Origin: Actinernus sp. WN-2022
Lineage: Eukaryota; Cnidaria; Anthozoa; Actiniaria; Actinernidae
Assembly (NCBI GenBank): GCA_030867875.1
Contig: JAOWCC010001589.1
Location: 144,805,745 to 144,869,744 of the forward strand
Reading direction: 5' to 3'
DNA: 64,000 bases
Shown: one piece after another, positions 47,201 through 55,200 of the stretch
How the letters are laid out: each line of letters begins with the position of its first letter
Numbering within the stretch: the stretch's first letter is position 1
Notes under the pieces: generated by a model
Database searches by the model: none
Told to the model about the DNA's origin: nothing
What the model saw: the letters and a program-made list of their open reading frames with translations, nothing else
Translations under genes and position numbers: made by a program

Positions 47201-47358
47201 AGGAGTGTCGCTCACTGCAATTAGAACTTTGGGAATCAAACAATCTTGACAAAATTGACCCAAAAGACTTGAGTAGACGAGAATGGTCTGTACAACAGAT
47301 ACGGCGGGGACAACAGGCGATATGGCAACAGATATGTCACCTCATCATGGATGAGTAA
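12622..47358 (+). CDS. SETD6: SETD6, protein-lysine N-methyltransferase (10 coding exons)
   Basis: Exons: 12622-12741, 16241-16419, 18513-18767, 23014-23224, 25693-25788, 26575-26679, 27596-27679, 28076-28775, 31879-31924, 47193-47358. All have GT-AG borders and compatible phases, totalling 1962 nt (653 aa plus stop). Exon 2 carries the SET-start motif HRYGMVA. Exon 3 carries SSWVPLLLSL and RPYL...MFWQNEDR. Exon 4 carries MAYSF and VPMADILNHHSNNNA (N229-H230, cofactor-binding NH). Exon 5 carries GQEVFNTYGQ (Y263, catalytic tyrosine). The last two exons form the C-terminal substrate-binding helices ending with a DLSRREW...QQIRRGQQ motif. Human SETD6 is about 450-470 aa and monomethylates RelA and other proteins in the nucleus. 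The extra length here is mostly a lysine-rich then Asp/Glu-rich insert in exon 8. The last intron is 15 kb and holds nested transposons. Confidence 0.93.
13168..14286. repeat. ~1.1-kb inverted-repeat element in SETD6 intron 1
   Basis: The left arm (GATGTGTACTGTATGCAATG then TTGGCC) is matched by its inverse at about 14247-14277. Next to both ends are TTGGCC/GGTCGAC/CGGCCGAC-rich subrepeats (13197-13440 and 13880-14240). The middle is AT-rich and non-coding. It looks like a non-autonomous transposon whose subterminal regions are short-motif arrays, which transposases often use as multiple binding sites. Confidence 0.7.
14489..15417. mobile_element. TIR element carrying a RecQ-like helicase fragment
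   Basis: The termini are TAGGCTCGGTTT...CCAGCCGTGGGG at the left and the inverse at the right, ending CCGAGCCTA. Inside, at about 14546-14640 on the plus strand, the frame gives KFALEKFGFEEFKDSHKEAV and a few more residues, matching the N-terminal start of RecQ-type helicase domains (FGF..FK..QKEA). The fragment breaks off before the nucleotide-binding motif I and the frame closes at 14704. It is a captured or decayed helicase piece, not a functional gene. Confidence 0.6.
16420..18512 (+). other. SETD6 intron 2
   Basis: AT-rich intron. It contains a ~100-bp palindrome at about 16995-17094 (arms AATGAATTGCTAATTAGGAT and inverse) and a GC-richer inverted motif near 17325-17355 (CTCGGCCTTCGGCC). 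No exon-like frame other than the flanking SETD6 exons. Confidence 0.7.
19204..19954. repeat. ~750-bp TIR element with unexplained coding-like interior
   Basis: AGGGAAGGTACGTTTTTTT at the left and its inverse at the right form the ends, followed inward by G-rich and C-rich stretches. The interior contains a clean forward frame around 19655-19815 (DVWFLYQLLADVGVHLLF and onward) that reads like a protein but that I cannot assign. No transposase motif was seen. Confidence 0.6.
20195..20445 (+). repeat. tRNA-derived SINE
   Basis: The head contains a box A-like TTAGCTCAGTGC and a box B-like GGGTTCAAACCC with typical spacing. The body shares CTTAAAATAACTGAGTAGAA with the minus-strand copy at 6725-6925. 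The body ends with GTAAAATCGTAGGTCTCACG and a T-rich tail region. Confidence 0.7.
20446..21934. other. Intronic sequence, nothing recognised
   Basis: AT-rich, with short shadow frames only. The pair at 21202-21426 (+) and 21222-21497 (-) overlap in antiphase and have no domain. They probably derive from a decayed repeat. Confidence 0.4.
21935..22305. repeat. 41-bp tandem array, about 8 copies
   Basis: TGTCACGTTTGACTGGC recurs at 22020, 22061, 22102, 22143, 22184, 22225 and 22266 at an exact 41-bp spacing, with a degenerate first unit at 21949. Copies differ mainly in TGA/TAA and CTAT/CGAT positions. Non-coding, intronic. Confidence 0.85.
22807..22965. repeat. Small MITE abutting SETD6 exon 4
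   Basis: GGGCTTTTATCGCACGGCGG at the left is matched by the inverse of GGGCTGTTATCGCAGTTCGG at the right. The right end is about 48 bp upstream of the exon 4 acceptor, so the branch-point region may lie next to or within the element. Confidence 0.65.
23253..23430. repeat. Hairpin MITE, CCCACTTCCGCG family, copy 1
   Basis: Arms TAGCCCACTTCCGCGATATG, continuing with CTTTACTTGTCACGCGCAAAGG, and their inverse surround a short loop of TTCACTGTGAA type. Family copies lie at 31974-32176 (very similar) and 38466-38632 (diverged). Confidence 0.85.
24315..24880. repeat. 97-bp tandem array closed by an inverted terminal copy
   Basis: AGACAATATTCGTATTCTCA (or a close variant) starts units at 24321, 24418, 24515, 24612 and 24709, exactly 97 bp apart. 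At 24809-24880 the first ~60 bp of the unit returns in inverse orientation (GAGTGCTCGTT...GAATACGAAT). The structure matches the 5939-6686 element: a terminal repeat multiplied on one side only. Confidence 0.8.
26180..26475 (-). repeat. tRNA-type SINE in SETD6 intron 5
   Basis: Reverse-complemented, the head contains GCGCAGTGGTAAAACACTCG (box A-like) and GGTCCCGATTCC (box B-like). This is followed by a body with CGAGGGTTTTTCTCCGGGTT and a tail ending in TTATAGCAGGCTGAG-type sequence (plus-strand sense). A 5'-truncated copy of the tail half lies in plus orientation at about 30548-30665. Confidence 0.65.
26795..27543. repeat. 23-bp minisatellite, about 32 copies, in SETD6 intron 6
   Basis: The unit is TGCATCTGTAGTCATTGCGT plus CAA, with recurring variants GTAAA, GTGAA, TGCTTC and TGCATA. 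The array fills most of the intron between exons 6 and 7 (26680-27595) and ends about 50 bp before the acceptor of exon 7. Length polymorphism between individuals is likely. Confidence 0.9.
28076..28775 (+). CDS. SETD6: SETD6 exon 8 with acidic insertion
   Basis: This 700-nt exon encodes residues about 351-583. The start (VLHLGEDQLRELLLQPNED) aligns with the substrate-binding helices after the SET domain. After residue about 375 it becomes lysine-rich and low in hydrophobics. From about residue 525 it is an Asp/Glu run (DDEEDEEEDEEEGDDDEVD), then DESGVENEAETDSESDSEE. Vertebrate SETD6 has only a short acidic loop here (GGGDDKREE). The tract is likely a disordered loop between helices, possibly a nuclear, histone or basic-protein interaction surface (inference). 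Reverse frames through it (poly-Ser, poly-Ile) are shadows. Confidence 0.85.
29090..29262. repeat. Hairpin element
   Basis: GGCGTCGAAATATGCCCTGA near 29106 and its inverse near 29240 (TCAGTGAGGGCATATTTCGACG), with GACATTATCTAATCCTCGAA and its inverse further in, form a ~170-bp foldback. Non-coding. Confidence 0.7.
29729..29920 (+). other. Exon-like frame after a strong splice acceptor, unassigned
   Basis: A pyrimidine-rich acceptor (TTCATTTCCTGTCTAG) is followed by an open frame of about 62 codons ending in TAG, reading DLFDEKRFEILYQDEIHEGA and continuing to LPFWIFHV. It is rich in charged helix formers and unlike repeat-derived frames. It cannot continue the SETD6 frame: splicing from exon 8 gives a different reading. 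I do not recognise the protein. It could be a captured exon fragment or the end of an unrecognised nested gene. A 170-bp MITE starts just 10 bp downstream. Confidence 0.35.
29931..30103. repeat. MITE
   Basis: ATGAAAACGATGCGAACGGT plus GACTCG is matched by its inverse CGAGTCACCGTTCGCCTCGT plus TTTCAT at the right end. Interior AT-rich, non-coding. Confidence 0.75.
30725..30980. repeat. MITE
   Basis: The left end AGAGCGGTTTTCAGTTGAGT is matched by its inverse at about 30957-30980. Several internal CAAAACCAAA/TTGGTTTT inverted motifs support a foldback. Non-coding. Confidence 0.75.
31255..31585. repeat. Palindromic element
   Basis: The outer arms CAGTTTCAGCGGTAT (31272-31286) and ATACCGCTGAAACTG (31557-31571) and the inner arms AATAGACTATATCGCAACCC and inverse (31350-31505) form nested hairpins. 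The apparent exon at 31221-31282 overlaps the outer arm. Confidence 0.7.
31974..32176. repeat. Hairpin MITE, CCCACTTCCGCG family, copy 2
   Basis: Same arms as 23253-23430. In the loop, the segment TTTTCTCTGTGAAAAGAATA is duplicated. It lies 50 bp into the intron, near the exon 9 donor. Confidence 0.85.
32238..32634. repeat. MITE with GGAAACCCCGGC termini
   Basis: GGAAACCCCGGCTGTCGGAA at the left is matched by GTTCCAACGGCCGGGGTTTCC at the right. The interior has further inverted motifs (GGCGCCGCCATCTTGGATG near 32381 and CCAATATGGCGGCGCC near 32481). Confidence 0.75.
32636..33067. repeat. MITE with AAGTGCCTATAA termini, copy 1
   Basis: AAGTGCCTATAAACTCAATG and the CATCAAGTGAATAGG segment are matched inversely near 33003-33067. 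Family relatives occur in an IFT172 intron at 49848-50961. Confidence 0.75.
33218..33861. repeat. ~640-bp MITE with AGGCCCAGTTCAAACG termini
   Basis: AGGCCCAGTTCAAACGCCGT plus ACTTTTCATG at the left is matched by CATGAAAAGTACAGCGTTTG plus AACTTGGCCT at the right. Several internal GCCGTTC/GAACGGC motifs add subterminal repeats. Non-coding. Confidence 0.8.
36014..36282. repeat. MITE with GGGACCGGACATTATTTAGC termini
   Basis: GGGACCGGACATTATTTAGC at the left and GCTAAATAATGTCCGGTCCC at the right are exact inverses. G-rich and C-rich tracts lie just inside. Non-coding. Confidence 0.85.
38466..38632. repeat. Hairpin MITE, CCCACTTCCGCG family, copy 3 (diverged)
   Basis: CACAAAGGTTTCAGTATAATGA at the left and GAAACCTTTGTGCGTGATAAG at the right correspond to the other two copies but with many substitutions. 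The left terminal CCCACTTCC is lost. Confidence 0.65.
40923..41813 (+). pseudogene. LINE ORF1, RNA-binding protein, broken by one stop
   Basis: From ATG at 40923 the frame is in phase with the open part from 41235, interrupted only by TAA at 41052-41054 (codon 44). The N-terminal half is a charged coiled coil (LESRLDEDQREIHQLKANAA). The C-terminal part resembles the L1 ORF1p RRM/C-terminal domain (DIYSRRWNMMFYKIAERPDE, then FCGIHRLGKQSRGRSRPIIARF). In L1 elements this protein binds the element RNA. An internal start after the stop, for example at 41235, would give 192 aa lacking most of the coiled coil. Confidence 0.75.
42026..42376 (+). CDS. Small ORF between LINE ORF1 and ORF2 (116 aa)
   Basis: This frame is cysteine- and phenylalanine-rich with a hydrophobic N-terminus (AIRAFFSIVTFAFFLTFS) and a basic C-terminus. 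Its stop overlaps the ORF2 start in an ATGA tetranucleotide (42373-42376). Such an overlap can permit termination-reinitiation, as described for some non-LTR elements. No domain was recognised, and it may simply be the open end of an AT-rich spacer. Confidence 0.3.
   Translation: MSCVPAIRAFFSIVTFAFFLTFSLRQTCLFKFCCTAFCTVIYAMFSSRLDKKCSLCCMLNEKLLLLRNKSKNFFKEILICPSFIKITCERDIRHRILTKRKPSKQHICFCDNTYPE
42373..46119 (+). CDS. LINE ORF2: endonuclease-reverse transcriptase (1248 aa, intact)
   Basis: An uninterrupted frame. An APE-type endonuclease occupies about residues 1-240 (LSVNTRGL near 14, VQETYS, GGDFN at 146-150, TDHSAI near the end). The reverse transcriptase core follows: SPGTDGLPAEF, LRPISLLNVDYK, FIDFRKAFD at 606-614, GVRQGCPLSG at 664-673 and the catalytic YADD at 708-711. 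A C-terminal CCHC motif (CQLCGKDKHTLLHMFIQC) starts at 1130. Length and order fit L1-superfamily ORF2 proteins, probably the Tx1/L1 side rather than RTE or CR1. All key residues are present, so the protein could be active, although ORF1 is broken. Confidence 0.93.
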   Translation: MNAINSLNLKCLSVNTRGLNKSIKRRALFRWLHQQNQDFIFVQETYSTKECANVWEIEWGGKALYSHGTNHSKGVMTLINPKLDYKLEKSIHDKNGRFVIADIILDDEHVILVNIYAPNDINQQIAFFKELQEQLQEFSQEKIIIGGDFNCALTQIDKEGGNPITRKSSVINEINRLCKSYNLCDVWRSLNPNAQKYTWRNKSFKVQCRLDYYLISKDLINLTNECKIHYAPNTDHSAIQIYLKSDELKQKRGPGFWKFNTSLLTDENYISILRENLTVFKNKYKDIIDFGLKWDLIKMEIRGFTVKFTKNKARKKRDKEKALLKKVNELMLEAEKNPNHKQTLEELNSTKMRLENIMLHKTRGTILRSKARWHEHGERNTRYFYNLEKRNHTRKSITKLRLPDNTTTSNQFEILKEEKRFYEVLYKSKNVNIDDYENTDFFNPENITPLEQNDQAACEGLITENEALKALKDFGTEKSPGTDGLPAEFYKYFWPELRTALTDSFNYAFRTGTLSISQRRGIISLIPKKNKDKTLLENLRPISLLNVDYKILTKAIAKRLEKVLPRIINPDQTGYVKGRYIGENIRLIQDIMYYTTKQNIPGIAVFIDFRKAFDTIEWHYLEKALKLFNFGPDLLNWFKIFCNNISSCVLNNGHASSFFRLERGVRQGCPLSGLLFIIGLELLAKTLKNDNLIKGIKVGDKEIKISQYADDTTVFVRDQNSIIHLLKVLEEFKFCSGLEINSTKTEAMWLGCWQNSCDTPFGFKWPQEPICALGVFFSYDTDHANKLNFDDKIHNIEKMLNAWKRRKLTLIGRINIVKTLALSKLIYNASVLTISQHTINEINTLIFSFIWENKPPKIKRTTIIGEKKNGGLKMIDFQIMEKALKIAWVNRLQQNNEAAWKFIPELALRKHGGLSLLTQCQYDVNLLQLDNLPPFYCNILKYWQDYKHLILEDVTDIRKEILWNNKNILIDRNMIFYIDWYSKNIFRIQDLLNENLIFLSLSEFQHKFNFVVPFTLYYGLISAIPSNWKIIIKTTLTPLRQTGIKPPLKTKITTRIAYAAILTSSFVPPTAEGKILRFGFSKEDIYKVYKFPFLITKEVKLSMFQYKIIHNILPTQVMLFRANLCESDICQLCGKDKHTLLHMFIQCEVSASFWVTFKTWWRIKWQQQVNLTEGLILYGQHENTKHENILNYVILVAKYFIFITNINNGSLRFDSFLAFFQNKLEVLREISIRNKKLLYFQSKWAKII
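46443..47192. other. Intron end, no gene
   Basis: Contains a tRNA-like fragment near 46700-46735 (GCTTAGTGTGG...GAGTTCGAATCCC) too compact for a complete tRNA, and otherwise unremarkable sequence up to the terminal SETD6 exon. Confidence 0.4.
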
Positions 47359-47556
47359 AGGAAACGTGCATGGGCTTAACTGCACGTTACCACTTCAAAA
47401 GATCACTTGAAAACCCCTTGCAAACATCTCCATTATAGCTAAAGTGTAGGCTCGTTCTACGATTGATTTGGGGTTAGGTTTTTCAATTTTTGGGGTAGGT
47501 TTTTAGGTTTCTATGAGGTTTGAGAAAATGCATTATTAATGACCAAGTGGCGGGGT

Positions 47557-47562
47557 AATAAA
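47557..47562 (+). terminator. Candidate SETD6 polyadenylation signal
   Basis: AATAAA about 200 bp after the SETD6 stop codon, in the expected orientation. The position is plausible, but no transcript evidence is available. Confidence 0.4.
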
Positions 47563-48963
47563 ACGTTTTCTCATTTTAGTGACAGAATATAGCATTTCTG
47601 ACCGTTTAATGATGAAGGGTCGAATTGGTCAAAAACTATTCTGACGGCACGAAAAAGAGGTTCCGATATTGTCTAGGGATTCGCTGATACCATTGAAGCA
47701 TTGGTTTTTGGCCAACTCTAAAGATTGTATTTTCGTATTTGGCGTGGCACATTTCATGTAGGTTTACATTACGTATTAAATTAGGGTGTGTATGACTCCA
47801 ATTAGGGCGTGTTATTATTCACTCCCAAATCAACTATACCACTTACGTGGTAGTGAAGTCAGAATACACCCATTTAATAAAAATGACCCAGACAAACGAT
47901 ATTCCCAGACGGATTGTGGTTATAACTATCCAGCTGTACGAAACGGATAAACTACGGTGTAATTCGAAAGAGGAACAGTGCCTAGTGTTCTACTGTTCCT
48001 CTGTGCAGCTGCGTTCTACTGTTCCACTGTGCCTAGTGTTCCTCTGTGTAGCTGCGTTCTACTGTTCCACTGTTCCTCTGTGACGTAGTAGCATAGCTGT
48101 GCAGTCATGTATTTAAAGGCACTTGTACGACATCGGTCGTGTTATTACCAAAACCTATTTGTAAACGCTATTTTCCACCTCCAATCGATTGTCGATCTTT
48201 CTAAAACAGCGTTTTTAAAGATAGCTTGCCACCCAGCATCCATGGCAACGCCTTTCCCATGGGGATCACGAGCTCAATTCATTCGTTAACGATGTATTAT
48301 ATCAGTTTCCTGCAAAAGACCTATTCAACCACAATCCATAATAGGATAAGTGTCTGTTTGTGTCTGTAATGTTCATACCACAGGCAGCCCGAGCTGTCGA
48401 TCTGCGCGTGGAAGTTCCATTGGTCCCTGCTAGAAGGTGTATAATACTAGGTTTTAAATTAATTAATGACTTCACAAAGCTGACTTCGTAAATTATTAAT
48501 AAATTCCAAAGAGACCAACAACACCGATTTATCAGTCAAATATTTTAAAATCAAATTCACGAGGAAACCATGTACACTTTGATGATTAAATTAATAAAAT
48601 TAGTAACAATAATTTCACCAACTCAGAAAGGTAAGGCAATCCCACAGATTCCAGAAGTCTACAGTAGGCTTTCTTCTATGTCAAAGGCTCCACACTTGTT
48701 GACAGAATCGCACGTTCATTATATTACAGTTATTATGTTTACATATATTAACAGGTAGACAAACCTATTTACACTGGCATGTATCCTTTCCACAAACGAA
48801 CCTCTTGTGTGAATCGTCATACGATAAATACCTCTTATTAAACTCGTAAGTTACGGACCGGGTTTCCCCCTGCTTTATGGCCCAGACGTGCGGGCCATTA
48901 AAGGGGCCAAAACGAGGATCCATACCTTACAGTACGGACCGAGCAAATGAGTTTAATAAGATG
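47563..48963. other. Tail-to-tail intergenic region SETD6/IFT172
   Basis: Contains a local repeat of GTTCTACTGTTCCACTGT type (47985-48082) and a dispersed repeat copy (48105-48290). No exon recognised. Confidence 0.6.
48105..48290. repeat. Dispersed repeat, copy 1
   Basis: The segment with CACCTCCAATCGATTGTCGA and GCATCCATGGCAACGCCTTT is nearly identical to 58019-58200 in the same orientation about 10 kb away. Its frame is open across both copies ([20 protein letters not shown]), but this is probably incidental. Confidence 0.75.
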
Positions 48964-48969
48964 TTTATT
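48964..48969 (-). terminator. Candidate IFT172 polyadenylation signal
   Basis: AATAAA on the minus strand about 265 bp beyond the IFT172 stop codon. Position only; unconfirmed. Confidence 0.35.
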
Positions 48970-49234
48970 GTATGGCTAAAAACCAGCTTTGCTTCGATTT
49001 GCGGTCTGTACGGGACGTTATGGGACGTTATGGGACGTTATGACCGCAAACTGACCAATCATTGCTCACGAAGTTACATATAATAAATACAGTTAAATAA
49101 ACGCCCTGTTATGGCTTTTCTTTTTTGCTGGAATTCAACGGCAGACCTGATACTACAGCAGTAATCAGTGATGGGTAGAACGTGATAAAGCATGCTTATT
49201 GAATGAACGCGGTGGGTCCTGTGCAACTCTAAAG

Positions 49235-52200
49235 CTAGTTGAATGAATAGGAGGGGTTCTGGGGAGCACCGCACCAGTGCCCCAGAAAACGGAGAACATC
49301 CTGACACTCGGGACTATGAGACACCTGGGGAGGAGAAGACGAGCATTTATCGATTAGTACAGCACTCGAAAGGTCAGGACTAGCAGTAATTGACTAAAAC
49401 AAAATGTTTGAAATGTCAGTGTTCAAGATGAGTAAGATAAGAGATAGAAAAAAGATGAAAAAGAAACACGCATCATTCGGTTGGGTACGATTCTAGAATA
49501 AAAATGTTATTTAGTGTACCTTGGTCGCCATGATAAACTTGTTCCAGTCCTCTTTGTTCGCGGATTTTCCTGGCCGCTTAAATTCGATTTTGTTACGAAG
49601 TACTGGGTACCCTGTGTGTGAGAAATGTAGAGATAAATATTCAACTAAATAAATATTGAATCCTGCCCTTTCAAGATTTCTAAGTATAAAGAGTTCGCTG
49701 TCACATGCAGTTGGGAGAAAAACTGCCAAAAATCCTTCGCAAATACTTACAACTGAAGGAAATAACGATACTAATTTTTAGTCTATTTTCCCATACTTGA
49801 AATATGTAATTACCTTGTTGAATATACAAAATCAAATCAATACCTGAAAGTGCCTATTAGCCCAATTTTTTTATCGATTCTAAATCAAGTAAATAGTTGA
49901 ATAGCAAAATGTTTACTGATATAAGGCCCAAATGTAACGTGCATGTGTATATATAAAAGGTATCTCCGCCAGCACGTTTTTGTATAATAAATAAGGCCTC
50001 CTGTGACGTCACAGAATTAGCATGTTAGAAACAGAAACCTCTACAACTCATAGATGCAACACTGAAATCAAGATATAGTTTATTAGTATATACCACACCA
50101 GTGAATATCACTTTTCGCGCGCTCTGATTGGCTGACTCAAACAGTGAATATGATTTCATATTCACCTCCGAGCAAAGTAGCGATCATCTCGCGCGAGTTT
50201 TTTTCCATTTGATAGAAAATAAAATAACTATTTGGTGCTGGCTATTCACCTGGATTGTGGTATATATTAAAACAATTATTCACCTCAGTGTTGGTGAATA
50301 GTGGTGGAAGCGGCTCGGTAAATATCCACCACTATTCACCTCCACTTCGGTGAACAATTGTTAAAGTGCCTATAACCCTTTTGCAATTTTGATAGCTTAT
50401 GAACCTCCGAAAAGTTTTGAGTACTTCTGTGATGAAAGTTTTGGTTTACAGTAAATACTTTATGTTCTACGCTTTTTTGAAATCATGTAAATGTGACCTT
50501 TCCTGACCCATGACCGCGTAAGTAAAAGCCTGGGTCGAAACCTGTATGTACGTCATCTCATTAATGCATTATTCTCCATGGCGCCTTTCTATCACAACAA
50601 CATCGATGCATAGAAAATATACACAGTTTGTGAGTTGTTAGTAATGAAAAAAGTCATTTTAGTCAACATGTTAAGTATTTCTTGAAATGATTGCAAAGCC
50701 GAATTAATTATATGACGTCAAGATGACGTCTATACAGGTATCAACCCAGGCTTTTGCTTAACACAGTCATAGATCAGGGAAGGTCACATTTACACGATTT
50801 CAAACAAGCGTAGAACATAAAGTATTCACTCAAAACCAAAACTTTCTTCACAGAAGTACTCAAACCTCTTCGTAGGTTCGTAAGCAATAACAATTGCACT
50901 ATATTCACTTTATGTAGAATCGATTTTAGTGATAAAAACATTGGGCTTATAGGCACTTTAAGCAAAAAGCATGCACACTCATCCGAAGACAGTATACGTT
51001 CAACGTAACTCAGTTGAACAACTCACCGGTAACAACACATGGTAACGAGGTAATGCCCGTGTTGATCGCCACCAGACACGCTTCGTACGTGTCCCGCTCA
51101 TCTGTAGGCAGAACCTGTTCCACCTAAGTGGGCAAGTGGGCAAACGTTTAGATCATAAAAGAAAGCACGAAAAGAAGAGTGCAGAACTGATGAATACTGG
51201 AGAAAAAAAATTGCAGTACTCTTGATTACAGAAGAGCATACCTTTTGGTCCATAGAAACGGCCAACACCCACTCTTTCATTTCTTCTCTTTTTTCCTCCT
51301 GGACACAAAAACGCATCGATGTGTGATCATGGATTTCGCCTTATTGTCATTGATACTTATTAAGTACTCTGGAGTACATCCACCCATTGAGAATCCAGCC
51401 ACGCACCAATTTACACTCCTGTATACAAATGTCTGTAAAATTGTCTCACTTTGCGGGCCTGTATCTTTGCTCCCATACAATATATAACTCAAATTTGGGA
51501 TATTGACTAATTTCAGCAGTATCGCTGTAATCGCTAATTTAAGTACATATCGTAATGGCAATGGCGACCTTGGGCTGGTCTATTGCAGTGAAATGAGTCA
51601 GACTATAAAGAACACTTGCGTATATTTTAGATTCTGATGTTCTTGGGGAAAAGCCGGGGAGACTCCCATATAAAAGCTATACGGGTATGTGCCGCTGGAT
51701 GGGTCCGGTTTTTGACCTTCCAACGTCTGAGATGGGGTCCCACGTTTTCTGTTCAATTTTCTAATGAAATGTTTGGCATTTTCTCTCTCTGTATATTTGC
51801 CTAGTATAGGTTTTAGGACAATTGAAGTTTCCGGTCTGAAATGGGGTACCAAAGTTAACCCTTAGGTATGAGATGGGGTAGGAATAAATGAATTTTTAGC
51901 TCTGAGAAGGGGTATTCTTAACCATAACAACTAATTGATCTTACGTTTGAAGGTCCCAACGGAGCACCCACGCCCCCAAAAATGGTGGAATTACCCCCCC
52001 CCCCCCCCTGTAAATCTACTACTTACCGGTAAGAACTGTTTTTCGGGTACAGGCACTTCAAAAGGGATGTCTGTATCAGTAAAGTCACTATTATCAAGCA
52101 TGTCAAGACTACCTTCCTCGATACCCTGAAATGTAAAGGAAAGTAATGACCTTCTTTATGCTGAGAAGCAGACTTTTGTGCAGCTTAGTACTAGCTTATC

Positions 52201-55200
52201 ACTGTACACAATGTGTTACCATACCTCACTTAAATCCAGGTAGCGGTTGAGGAACACGAAAGCCATGTTATCCCAGCCTACGCTCTGGAAAAAGAAGCAA
52301 TAAACATTATAAAGCTTAATACGAACCACGGTATTTTGAAGCCATAAAAAGAAGGCGCAAATAAAATAGAGTTTATTTCGTGGTAACATATGTTGTGTTC
52401 TCCTATTCTCCAGTCCGTGCCTGTATGAATACGCAAAAAGAGGAGCGACCAGTGATTACATCATCAGTATCGGGTCACTGATCATGATCATGAACTTGAT
52501 CATGAACTTGTTCATGAACTTGGACGTCTACCAACAGTATTTCATGCCTTTAGTTATTATTACATATAATGAAATCAGACGCAGCGATTTGTTGGGTAAT
52601 GGACTTACTTTTGCAACGTAGATCATAAATTAATATTAATTCCAAGCCTGTGTCCCATAGACAGGAGTCCTTCACCTCTCAAAACCTTGCCTTTTATTGG
52701 ACCCCATTTGGATTGCACTGACAAAGAATTCCATTGTTTTAGGGTTAGGGTTTGTATTGTTTCAGGGTAGGCTATTGTTTGGATAGCCAGTACTATTCCA
52801 GGTTCCGAGGAGGTGAAGGCCGTGCCCCCATAGAACGCTTTCGGGTAGTATCGACGTGTACCGTTTAATCAACTACGTCATAAAATTATATTTGTTCCCA
52901 ATGTTTCGCTATGAATAATTAGAGTTAGAACATTTTCACGAACATGCGAAACGACACTTAGAAATTTTAGAATGAAATAAAGGATTTACTTATCTTCAGT
53001 ATACAAAATAAATACTGCATGAACCGAGAATCTAAGTCGAGTCGGTAAAGAATCAATGCAATGCCATTTGACCACGAGATAATACACCATTTTGACGATG
53101 TTGCGCACGCATCAGTACAACAATAGACGCGAGCTGCTAAGACTCGTTCTGGTTCACCAGCCTTTTGTTATTAAAACAGATAGCCATTGTTCTAGGCTAT
53201 CTGTTGAAAGCCTTGTAGAAAGCCTTGTCACATGGTACAACATCAGAATGCCGTAACAGAGATTCGGACAGCTTAGCGGCCAAGATATCCTACAAAGAAG
53301 CATTAACTAGTGACATAAATGCTATACAGTTCATGTGTGACCCCGGAACTCAGCTCTGATCAGGTTGAATTAGTATTGGCTGAAGAGAAGGGAGGAAAAA
53401 AAACAATACGATGAATAATCCTTGAAGTCAGAAAGAGAGCCAACCAACTCTCTTTCTAGGCCATTGTTCTAGCTGCGTGCGCAACTTCGTCAAAATGGCC
53501 TATTCGCTGATTGCACTCGGTTTTTTGGCACATTTATATCAACCTTTCATTAGCATGTTCATACAATATTCTATTATAGTATAATATATACGATAACAAT
53601 GGTACGATAACGCTCCGAGCGTGCAAGGTGCGATTTCCCACGGATTTAAACGGTACACGACGATACTACTCGCTTACGGGTAGTGCAAGTCATTACTTCT
53701 GATCTCTTATGTTCCTGTAAGTTTGTACAGACAGTTGTTCTTTAACTGAGTCACTATTTCTGATTAAATAACGAGGAGCGGGTTGAGGAGCGTTACCTTA
53801 GCAGAAAGTCCTGCCTCGTAGAAAGCCTTGTCACATGGTACAACATCAGAATGACGTAACAGAGATACGGACAGCTTAGCGGCCAAGGTGTCCTACAAAC
53901 AAGCCATTGAATAGTGACATACATGCTATACAGTTCATGTGTAACGTCGGAGCACAGCTCTGACCAGTTTGAATTAGTATTGGGTGAAGAGGAGGGAGGA
54001 AAAACAATTCGATGAAAAATCATTGAAGTCAGAAAGAGAGTCAACCAACTCAACCCAAACGCAACCTTAACCAGGATGAACCCGAGCAGCAGATGTGTGA
54101 TGAGGGCGGCTCTACACCATCCTGACTCCCTGGATTGACTACATATCTACTACAGATTTTGGTTTTGACCTCTCCTTACCAGTGACTTGTGCAGGAGACA
54201 GGCAGCGCGGTTGCTATAGTAATGTGCAACAAGCAACATGTTGTCAAACTCCATGGCCTGGGGCGAGCTAGCATCACCTTCCTTAGAAATGCCTTCCACC
54301 TTAGAGCAAAGAGATAAACACTTACTTCGAAATATAACAACAAAGAGACTATTGTTACCTAGGAGGCTTTGAAATATCTGTGGAAAGGTGGCATGACATC
54401 AATGCGAGAAAAGCGACGAAAACACTGATGTCACTGTCTCGAGACACTTAGATTTAGTTCTATATTAATAGGCAAATTGTATGATGACGTCAAATACTGC
54501 AACAACCAGAAAATTATTACACCGTTGCTCCTCTAATTTACACCACTGTCTAGGTATTCTCAAAGGTCGGGAGTTTTAAACTTAGCGCCATCTTGGAAAT
54601 CGCCTATTAACGTCACAAAAAATATTACAATGTATTAATATTTCCAAATAAAATAAAAGATTCTTGAAGAGAGATCAAAACTATATCTCTGGGCAAACGT
54701 TTGAAGCAGCAAAGCATTTCGTTTCTGAGTTATGGGCGAACAGACATGACAAGTTGTTACTGTAAAATGTATGGGGCGACCATCTGGGAGATGCCCGCCA
54801 AAACTTCGCAGTAAACATTTGAACCATTTCATTCACTATGAGTCCCATTCAATCGAACTTCTAAACATTAGTAAGCCAAAATCCTTAAATTTGGCTTTAC
54901 TTTATTTCAGTTTATGGCTATGAAAGTAACGTCTGACACTACAATACTGTCAAACCATGCAGTAACACTAATACTATAAAAACAACTGTTGTTTACAAGA
55001 AAAGTAAGTAAACAAGAGATAAGAAGCCATAGGTGGTTTGCAACCTTACTAGGCAAACCACTAGACTATACTATGAAATCATGAAATCTTCCCCGTTCGT
55101 TAACGATTACAACCGTTTTAAATTATTCTTAGGTCTCTGAGGTCGAACCACTTGACCATACTTTTTAAATCATTCAGTCTTCCACATTCATTCACGATTG

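Noticed and set aside
49511..51316. Several minus-strand frames as separate small genes
   Set aside because: They are open extensions of genuine IFT172 exons into neighbouring introns; the splice-joined reading explains them.
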